A stretch of DNA of 5,454 nt, taken from assembly GCA_021847125.1 (NCBI GenBank), contig JAJZUK010000110.1, positions 1 through 5,454 on the forward strand. The letters run 5' to 3'. Below, one piece after another: positions 1-5,454 of the stretch. A program made the position numbers and the translations under genes. Source of the stretch: Pseudomonadota bacterium. Lineage in GTDB: Bacteria > Pseudomonadota > Gammaproteobacteria > Burkholderiales > SG8-39. Each line of letters starts with the position of its first letter. The stretch's first letter is position 1. Under the pieces are notes generated by a model, which was not told the DNA's origin, searched no databases, and worked only from the letters and a program-made list of their open reading frames with translations.

Positions 1-627
<627 letters not shown>

Positions 628-630
628 CGC

Positions 631-2106
631 CTACTCCGTGCCTGCCGGCTGGCGCAGATGCCAGTCGGTGGCGAGCTGATACTGGTGCGCGGCAGCGAGC
701 ATCTGCGCCTCGGCGAAATAATTGCCCACGAGCTGCAGCCCGACCGGCAGGCCGCCTTCGCCGAAACCGCAGGGGATCGACATCGCCGGCAGGCCGGCAA
801 GATTCGCCGCAACGGTGTAGATGTCGATGAGGTACATCTGCACCGGATCGGCGACCTTGGCGCCGAGCGCGAACGCGACGCTGGGCGAAGTCGGCCCCAT
901 GATCAGGTCGCATTGCTGGTAGGCGGCAGCGAAATCCTGCGCGATCAGGCGGCGGATTTTCTGCGCCTTGAGGTAGTAGGCGTCATAGTAGCCGTGCGAC
1001 AGCACATAGGTGCCGATGAGGATGCGCCGCTTCACTTCGGCGCCGAAGCCCTGGGCGCGGCTCTTCGCATACATGTCGGCGAGATCGCCATAGTCGGGGG
1101 CGCGGTAGCCGTAGCGCACGCCGTCGAAGCGCGACAGGTTGCTCGATGCTTCGGCCGGCGCGATGACGTAGTAGGCGGGCACCGACAGCGCGGCATTGGG
1201 CAGGCTGATCGCGACGCGCTTGGCGCCGAGTTGCTCGAACTGCGCCAGCGCCGCTTCCACCGCGGCGGCGACGTCGCTGTCGAGGCCCGCGCCGAAATAC
1301 TCCTGCGGCACGCCGATGCGCAGGCCGCCAAGCGGCAGCTTGCCCGCGCCAGGCGCGGCGAGCAGGCGCGTGTAGTCCTCGACCGGGCGCTCGAGGCTGG
1401 TCGAGTCGCGCGCATCGAATCCGGCCATCGCGTTGAGCAGCAGCGCGAGGTCCTCCGCGCTGCGCGCCATCGGCCCGCCCTGGTCCAGGCTCGAGGCGTA
1501 GGCGATCATGCCGTAGCGCGAGACCACGCCGTAGGTGGGCTTGAGGCCGCAGATGCCGGAGAGCGCAGCGGGCTGGCGGATCGAGCCGCCGGTGTCGGTG
1601 CCGATTGCCGCGGGCGCCATGCGCGCGGCCACCGCCGCGGCCGAGCCGCCGCTGGAGCCCCCGGGAACCCGCGTGCGGTCCCAGGGATTTTTCACCGGGC
1701 CGAAGAAACAGGTTTCGGTGGACGAGCCCATCGCGAACTCGTCCATGTTGGTCTTGCCCAGGATCACGGCGCCGGCCGCATTGAGCTTTTCCACCACATG
1801 CGCGTCATAAGGGCTGACGAAATTGGCCAGCATTTTCGAGCCGCAGGTGGTGCGCCAGCCCTTGGCGCAGAAAATGTCCTTGTGCGCGAGCGGGATGCCG
1901 GTCAGCGGCTGCGCCTTGCCCGCCGCGCGCAGCGCATCGGCCGCGCGCGCCTGCGCCAGGCTCTTGTCGGCGTCGACCGTAACGAAGGCGTTCAAGCCCG
2001 GATCGAGCCGCGCCACGCGCTCCAGATAGGTCTGCGTCAGCTCGACGCTGGAGAGCGTCTTCTGCGCGAGCAGGGCGGAAAGCTGTTTGAGGGTGGAATT
2101 GATCAT
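631..2106 (-). CDS. gatA: Asp/Glu-tRNA amidotransferase subunit A (glutamine amidase)
   Basis: GatA hydrolyses glutamine and channels the ammonia to GatB for tRNA-dependent synthesis of Gln-tRNA(Gln) and/or Asn-tRNA(Asn) in the cytoplasm. At 491 residues it is full length. It belongs to the amidase signature family: [13 protein letters not shown] (149-161) leads into [12 protein letters not shown] (169-180). The Ser-cisSer-Lys triad is K76 (in PLAHKDIF), S151 (cis-Ser) and S175 (nucleophile), in the same relative spacing as the K79/S154/S178 I recall for Staphylococcus aureus GatA. The C-terminal substrate region and the ending [10 protein letters not shown] are intact. It lies between gatC (53-base gap, 2107-2159) and gatB (3-base gap). 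I see no Shine-Dalgarno before ATG 2106; the upstream gap is GC-rich with a short CAGCG/CGCTG pairing, so translation may depend on coupling. No sign of damage or transfer. Confidence 0.98.
   Translation of the reverse strand: MINSTLKQLSALLAQKTLSSVELTQTYLERVARLDPGLNAFVTVDADKSLAQARAADALRAAGKAQPLTGIPLAHKDIFCAKGWRTTCGSKMLANFVSPYDAHVVEKLNAAGAVILGKTNMDEFAMGSSTETCFFGPVKNPWDRTRVPGGSSGGSAAAVAARMAPAAIGTDTGGSIRQPAALSGICGLKPTYGVVSRYGMIAYASSLDQGGPMARSAEDLALLLNAMAGFDARDSTSLERPVEDYTRLLAAPGAGKLPLGGLRIGVPQEYFGAGLDSDVAAAVEAALAQFEQLGAKRVAISLPNAALSVPAYYVIAPAEASSNLSRFDGVRYGYRAPDYGDLADMYAKSRAQGFGAEVKRRILIGTYVLSHGYYDAYYLKAQKIRRLIAQDFAAAYQQCDLIMGPTSPSVAFALGAKVADPVQMYLIDIYTVAANLAGLPAMSIPCGFGEGGLPVGLQLVGNYFAEAQMLAAAHQYQLATDWHLRQPAGTE
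634..637 (-). promoter_or_regulatory. Shine-Dalgarno of gatB inside the end of gatA
   Basis: GGAG on the minus strand lies 6 bases before the gatB ATG and overlaps the last codon and stop of gatA. It supports 627 as the gatB start and fits coupled translation from gatA into gatB. Confidence 0.7.
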
Positions 2107-2159
2107 TTCAGCGCGAGGCGCGCGACCCGCTGCACACGCAGCCAGGTGCCCGCGGTCTG

Positions 2160-2447
2160 TTATTCGATTACCTTCGGCACCAGGTACAGGCCGTCCTCCA
2201 CCTGCGGCGCGATGCTCTGGTAGAGCGCGTGCTGGTCGGTCTCGGTGACCCTGTCCTCGCGCAGGCGCTGCACCACGTCCTGGCCGTGCGCCATCGGCAT
2301 CACGCCCTCGGTATCGACCGACTGCATCTGCTCGATCAGCTTGAAAATCTGGTTCAGATGGCCTTGCGCGGCGGCTGCCTCGGCCTCGGTGATTTCGAGG
2401 CGGGCAAGCCAGGCGACCCGTTTGACCTCGGGCAAAGACAGCGGCAT
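2160..2447 (-). CDS. gatC: Asp/Glu-tRNA amidotransferase subunit C
   Basis: GatC is the small subunit that wraps around the GatA-GatB interface and stabilises the heterotrimer. The 95 residues match the usual family length. Recognisable parts are the N-terminal helix [18 protein letters not shown] (3-20), the helix with [20 protein letters not shown] (30-49), PMAHG (51-55), the LREDRVTE stretch (62-69) and the C-terminal [10 protein letters not shown] (86-95) typical of GatC tails. It is the first gene of the minus-strand operon, so its promoter must lie in or beyond the 80-base region shared with mreB. No convincing Shine-Dalgarno precedes ATG 2447 (the bases before it are AAATTCC). A nearby mini-ORF with a strong ribosome site is described separately. 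Confidence 0.96.
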   Translation of the reverse strand: MPLSLPEVKRVAWLARLEITEAEAAAAQGHLNQIFKLIEQMQSVDTEGVMPMAHGQDVVQRLREDRVTETDQHALYQSIAPQVEDGLYLVPKVIE

Positions 2448-2458
2448 GGAATTTACGC

Positions 2459-2486
2459 TTAATTGTGCGTTAAAGTGCGGTATTAT
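2459..2486 (+). promoter_or_regulatory. candidate sigma-70 promoter for mreBCD
   Basis: TTAATT (2459-2464, three of six consensus -35 bases) is followed after 16 bases by TATTAT (2481-2486, five of six -10 bases). Transcription would start near 2493, about 35 bases before mreB. Alternative pairings such as TTGTGC with TATAAC at 15 bases are no better. The -10 overlaps that proposed for gatCAB on the other strand. Confidence 0.35.
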
Positions 2487-2492
2487 AACGCA
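2466..2492. promoter_or_regulatory. operator-like inverted repeat in the divergent promoter region
   Basis: TGCGTTA (2466-2472) and TAACGCA (2486-2492) form a perfect 7-base inverted repeat with 13 bases between arms, so the arm centres are 20 bp or about two helical turns apart. It encloses both proposed -10 elements. A further imperfect half, TTTACGC, sits at 2452-2458, and GTGCG is repeated at a 10-base step (2465-2469, 2475-2479). No regulator is identified, and a match of this length is not rare by chance. Confidence 0.25.
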
Positions 2493-2493
2493 T
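2470..2493 (-). promoter_or_regulatory. candidate leader mini-ORF upstream of gatC (7 codons)
   Basis: On the minus strand, ATG at 2493 opens a frame encoding MRYNTAL and ending in TAA at 2470, 22 bases before gatC. It is preceded by AAGGAGG (2502-2508), the best Shine-Dalgarno in the window, 8 bases from the ATG, whereas gatC itself has none. If transcribed it could load ribosomes for gatC or act as a leader peptide. It needs a transcript starting beyond about 2510 and so conflicts with the TATAAT promoter at 2482-2487. The same bases are CCTCCTT on the other strand, so the match may be accidental. Confidence 0.2.
2482..2487 (-). promoter_or_regulatory. candidate -10 element for gatCAB
   Basis: The minus strand reads TATAAT here, an exact match to the sigma-70 -10 consensus, 35 bases upstream of the gatC start. 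I see no good -35 at 16-18 bases upstream (the sequence there is like CGAAGG), and no TGn extended -10. It could therefore be an activator-dependent promoter or a chance match in AT-rich DNA. Confidence 0.4.
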
Positions 2494-2524
2494 TTAGTAG
2501 CCCTCCTTCGGATTGGAACATTAG

Positions 2525-3606
<1,082 letters not shown>

Positions 3607-4515
3607 ATGGAACACCAGCCGCCACCGTTTTTCAATCGTGGCCCGGCGCCCCTGGTCCGCCTCACCTTCTTCGTCTCGCTCGCCGTCCTGCTGATGGTGC
3701 TCGACGCGCGCTTTCGCTATGCCGAGAGCGTGCGCCAGGTGGTGGCGCTGGCCGCCTATCCGATCCAGCGCGTCGCGATGGCGCCGGTGGACCTGTTCAA
3801 CGGCGTGGTCGGCTACTTCAGCAGCACTGCGGCGCTGCGCGCGGAGAATGCCGCGCTGCGCGCGCAGCGGCTGCGCGAGGCGCCGGAACTACTGCAGCTG
3901 GAGGCGCTCAAAGACGAGAACAACCAGTTGCGCCGCCTGCTCGATGCGCGCGAGCGCCTGCCGCGCAAATCGGTGTTTGCCGAGATCCTCTACGCCGCGC
4001 GCGATCCGTTCTCGCGCAAGGTGGTGATCGACAAAGGCTCGCAGAACGGCATCCTCGCCGGCGAGCCCGTCATCGACGATGTCGGCGTGATCGGACAGGT
4101 GACGCGCGTGTATCTGCTCATGAGCGAGGTAACGTTGCTGTCGGACAAGGACCAGGCGATTCCGCTGCAAGTGCTCCGAAACGGATTGCGCGCGGTCGCC
4201 TACGGCGGCGGCGAGAGCGGCACGCTCGACCTGCGCTTCATGGCCGCCAACGCCGACATCAGGAACGGGGACGTACTGGTCACCTCGGGCATAGACGGGA
4301 CTTACCCGCCGGGGCTGCCGGTGGCCACGGTGGCGCGCATCGAGCGCGACGCGGCCTACGCGTTCGCACGCATCACGCTTGCGCCGACCGCGGGCATAGA
4401 CCGCTACCGCCAGGTGCTGGTGCTGTCGAACGAAGCCATGCCGCCGCGTCCGGCCGAGGCCGAGCCGCCGGCGCGCAAGCCGGCCAAAGCGAAGCGCCAG
4501 CGCAAGGCCGGCTGA
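3607..4515 (+). CDS. mreC: rod shape-determining protein MreC
   Basis: MreC is a bitopic inner-membrane protein whose periplasmic part contacts PBP2 and helps activate wall synthesis by the Rod complex. The 302 residues show a short cytoplasmic N-terminus, one membrane segment at about 17-33 (LVRLTFFVSLAVLLMVL), a coiled coil at about 74-114 (LRAENAALRAQRLRE onwards), then the beta-rich MreC domain at about 122-275. The last carries DKGSQNGILAGEPV (142-155), IGQV (162-165) and TSGIDGTYPPGLPV (227-240). A proline, alanine and lysine-rich tail (about 279-302) follows, of a kind that varies within the family. The start is forced: TAG at 3604-3606 is in frame and touches the ATG. There is no Shine-Dalgarno, because the CTAG array occupies that space. 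mreD starts 1 base after the stop, so the two are tightly coupled. Confidence 0.97.
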   Translation: MEHQPPPFFNRGPAPLVRLTFFVSLAVLLMVLDARFRYAESVRQVVALAAYPIQRVAMAPVDLFNGVVGYFSSTAALRAENAALRAQRLREAPELLQLEALKDENNQLRRLLDARERLPRKSVFAEILYAARDPFSRKVVIDKGSQNGILAGEPVIDDVGVIGQVTRVYLLMSEVTLLSDKDQAIPLQVLRNGLRAVAYGGGESGTLDLRFMAANADIRNGDVLVTSGIDGTYPPGLPVATVARIERDAAYAFARITLAPTAGIDRYRQVLVLSNEAMPPRPAEAEPPARKPAKAKRQRKAG

Positions 4516-4516
4516 G

Positions 4517-5038
4517 ATGCAACCGCAAGCGCAGCCGCAACGCATCCTGCTGCCGGCCAAGCCCAGCTTCATCGTGCTGACGCTGGCGCTCGCGCTGCTG
4601 TTCAACCTGCTGCCCTGGCGCAATCCGGTGGGCGTGCCGGACCTCACCGCCACGGTGCTCGCGTTCTGGTGCATCCACCAGCCGCGCCGCGTCGGCATCG
4701 GCATTGCCTGGACCCTGGGCCTGCTGCTCGACGTAGGCAACGGCGCGCTGCTCGGCCAGTACGCGCTCGGCTACTCGGTGCTCGCGTTTCTCGCGTTCGC
4801 GGTGCACCGGCGCATTCTGTGGTTTCCGCCGTGGCAGCAGGCGCTGCACATGCTGCTGCTCCTGCTGGCGACGCAAATGCTGACGCTGGTGATACGCATC
4901 GCCGCCGGCGCCGACTTCCCCGGCTGGACTTACTTCGCCGGCAGCTTCATCTGCGCCGCGCTGTGGCCGGCGCTGAGTTTCCTGCTGCTGCTGCCGCAGC
5001 AGCGGCCGGAAATCGTGGACGAGAACCGACCTATCTAG
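4517..5038 (+). CDS. mreD: rod shape-determining protein MreD
   Basis: MreD is a small integral membrane protein of the Rod complex that works with MreC. The 173 residues are almost entirely hydrophobic, with about six membrane segments (roughly 17-33, 41-53, 58-72, 78-96, 106-128 and 138-159). The family-typical GLLLDVGNGALLGQYALGY lies at 68-86. The C-terminus DENRPI resembles betaproteobacterial MreD endings as I remember them, so the protein appears complete and not cut by the repeats. ATG 4517 follows the mreC TGA by one base; AAGG at 4504-4507 may serve as a ribosome site within mreC. The TAG stop is the first CTAG of the next repeat array. Confidence 0.95.
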   Translation: MQPQAQPQRILLPAKPSFIVLTLALALLFNLLPWRNPVGVPDLTATVLAFWCIHQPRRVGIGIAWTLGLLLDVGNGALLGQYALGYSVLAFLAFAVHRRILWFPPWQQALHMLLLLLATQMLTLVIRIAAGADFPGWTYFAGSFICAALWPALSFLLLLPQQRPEIVDENRPI

Positions 5039-5059
5039 AAACTAGAGACTAGAAACTAG
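5035..5059. repeat. CTAG heptad array after mreD (purine orientation)
   Basis: CTAG occurs at 5035, 5042, 5049 and 5056 in exact 7-base register, with spacers AAA, AGA and AAA. The first copy supplies the mreD TAG stop. It has the same unit as the mreB/mreC array and is the left arm of an inverted pair with the array before mrdA. Confidence 0.9.
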
Positions 5060-5133
5060 GAAACCCGTGGAATTTGCAACCACCTTTGTTCTTTCGCGTT
5101 CGTCCGCTTGCGTGCGAGTTGGTGTTGCTTTTT
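5060..5133. other. 74-base core between the two inverted arrays
   Basis: No gene or convincing promoter is visible in this core. It contains two further nested complementary stretches: 5076-5084 with 5121-5128 (8 pairs with one bulged C) and 5094-5098 with 5113-5117 (5 pairs including a G-U). It ends in five T (5129-5133). With the flanking arrays it could fold as one elongated hairpin, with fairly even strand lengths between the outer and middle stems (16 and 19 bases). Confidence 0.5.
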
Positions 5134-5165
5134 CTAGTCTCTTGTCTCTAGTTTCTAGTCTCTAG
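5134..5165. repeat. CTAG heptad array before mrdA (pyrimidine orientation)
   Basis: Register positions are 5134, 5141, 5148, 5155 and 5162. All are CTAG except 5141, which is CTTG. Spacers are TCT, TCT, TTT and TCT, the reverse complements of the AGA/AAA spacers after mreD. The last CTAG ends one base before the mrdA start codon. Confidence 0.88.
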
Positions 5166-5166
5166 C

Positions 5167-5454
5167 ATGCGTCTAGCGGAATTCAAGGATCACCAGCGCG
5201 AGCTGTACTATTTTCATCTGCGCATCGGTTTCGCCGGGGCATGCGTGCTCGCCGCGTTTACGCTGCTGCTCGCGCGCTTCGTCTACCTGCAGGTGGTGCA
5301 GTACGACTACTACCGCACCAAGGCCGAGGACAACCGCATTTCCATCGTGCCGATCATGCCCAACCGCGGGCTGATCCTCGACCGCAACGGCGTCGTGCTC
5401 GCGCGCAACTACTCGGCCTACACGCTGGAGATTTCCCCGGGCAAGGTCACGGAC
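5167..5454 (+). CDS. mrdA: penicillin-binding protein 2 (peptidoglycan transpeptidase), first 96 codons
   Basis: PBP2 is the class B transpeptidase that cross-links peptidoglycan in the Rod complex, partnered by the RodA glycosyltransferase, whose gene usually follows. Only the N-terminus is present: a cytoplasmic stretch MRLAEFKDHQRELYYFHLR, a membrane anchor at about 20-41, then the start of the periplasmic non-catalytic domain with LQVVQYDYYRT (41-51), EDNRISIVPIMPNRGLILDRNG (54-75) and NYSAYTLEI (81-89). These match PBP2 rather than PBP3/FtsI, and the mre context agrees. The catalytic SxxK, SxN and KTG motifs lie beyond the window. The start is forced: TAG at 5149-5151 is in frame and no start codon lies between it and ATG 5167. 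There is no Shine-Dalgarno, only repeat. Codon 3 is CTA within an out-of-register CTAG (5173-5176). Confidence 0.95.
   Translation, partial: MRLAEFKDHQRELYYFHLRIGFAGACVLAAFTLLLARFVYLQVVQYDYYRTKAEDNRISIVPIMPNRGLILDRNGVVLARNYSAYTLEISPGKVTD

Larger units (their letters stand above)
5042..5165. repeat. 18-bp perfect inverted repeat formed by the two arrays
   Basis: Bases 5042-5059 are the exact reverse complement of 5148-5165, enclosing 88 bases. In the mreD-mrdA transcript this would close a long stem-loop just before the mrdA start. In DNA the layout resembles a small inverted-repeat-bounded element (MITE- or BIME-like), but I see no target-site duplication. Confidence 0.85.

Noticed and set aside
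2107..2159. A regulatory hairpin in the gatC-gatA gap (CAGCG and CGCTG).
   Set aside because: Only five contiguous pairs in very GC-rich sequence; this is expected by chance.
5076..5133. Intrinsic terminator between mreD and mrdA (hairpin followed by five T).
   Set aside because: The stem is only 8 pairs with a bulge and encloses a 36-base loop, unlike a compact GC-rich terminator, and mrdA is expected to be read from the same transcript.
5035..5165. CRISPR-like array.
   Set aside because: The units are 7 bases with 3-base spacers, far too short for repeats and spacers, and no cas genes are present.

Overview
The window looks like chromosomal core DNA from a GC-rich proteobacterium, most likely a betaproteobacterium. 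This rests on the protein sequences and on gene order: a gatCAB operon divergent from mreBCD-mrdA, which from memory is the usual arrangement in Burkholderiales, Nitrosomonadales and Rhodocyclales relatives. I cannot place it more finely from the sequence alone.

Left half (1-2447, minus strand): gatC, gatA and gatB, transcribed right to left, encode the three subunits of the tRNA-dependent amidotransferase that converts Glu-tRNA(Gln) and/or Asp-tRNA(Asn) into the correctly charged tRNAs. gatA and gatC are complete. gatB has its start at 627 and runs off the left edge after 209 codons. Middle (2448-2527): an 80-base AT-rich divergent promoter region. It holds back-to-back -10-like elements, an inverted repeat around them, and a tiny candidate leader ORF with the best Shine-Dalgarno match in the window. 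Right half (2528-5454, plus strand): mreB, mreC, mreD and the first 96 codons of mrdA (PBP2), the Rod system for sidewall peptidoglycan synthesis. MreB filaments orient the complex, MreC and MreD bridge to the periplasm, and PBP2 cross-links the new wall.

The unusual content is in the spaces between the mre genes. The mreB/mreC and mreD/mrdA gaps carry short arrays in which CTAG recurs in an exact 7-base register, separated by triplets that are mostly AAA, AGA, TCT or TTT. I found no CTAG elsewhere in the window apart from one copy just inside mrdA. The first CTAG of the mreB/mreC array and of the mreD-side array supplies the stop codon of the upstream gene, and the last CTAG before mreC or mrdA ends 0 or 1 base before the start codon. 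The mreB/mreC array is a near-perfect hairpin reaching into the mreC start codon. The mreD/mrdA gap holds two arrays in inverted orientation around a 74-base core that can itself fold. Because 7 is not a multiple of 3 and CTAG is its own reverse complement, every array puts TAG stops in all six frames. I do not recognise a named family for these repeats, and they are the best candidate here for something undescribed. The rest of the window is ordinary housekeeping sequence.
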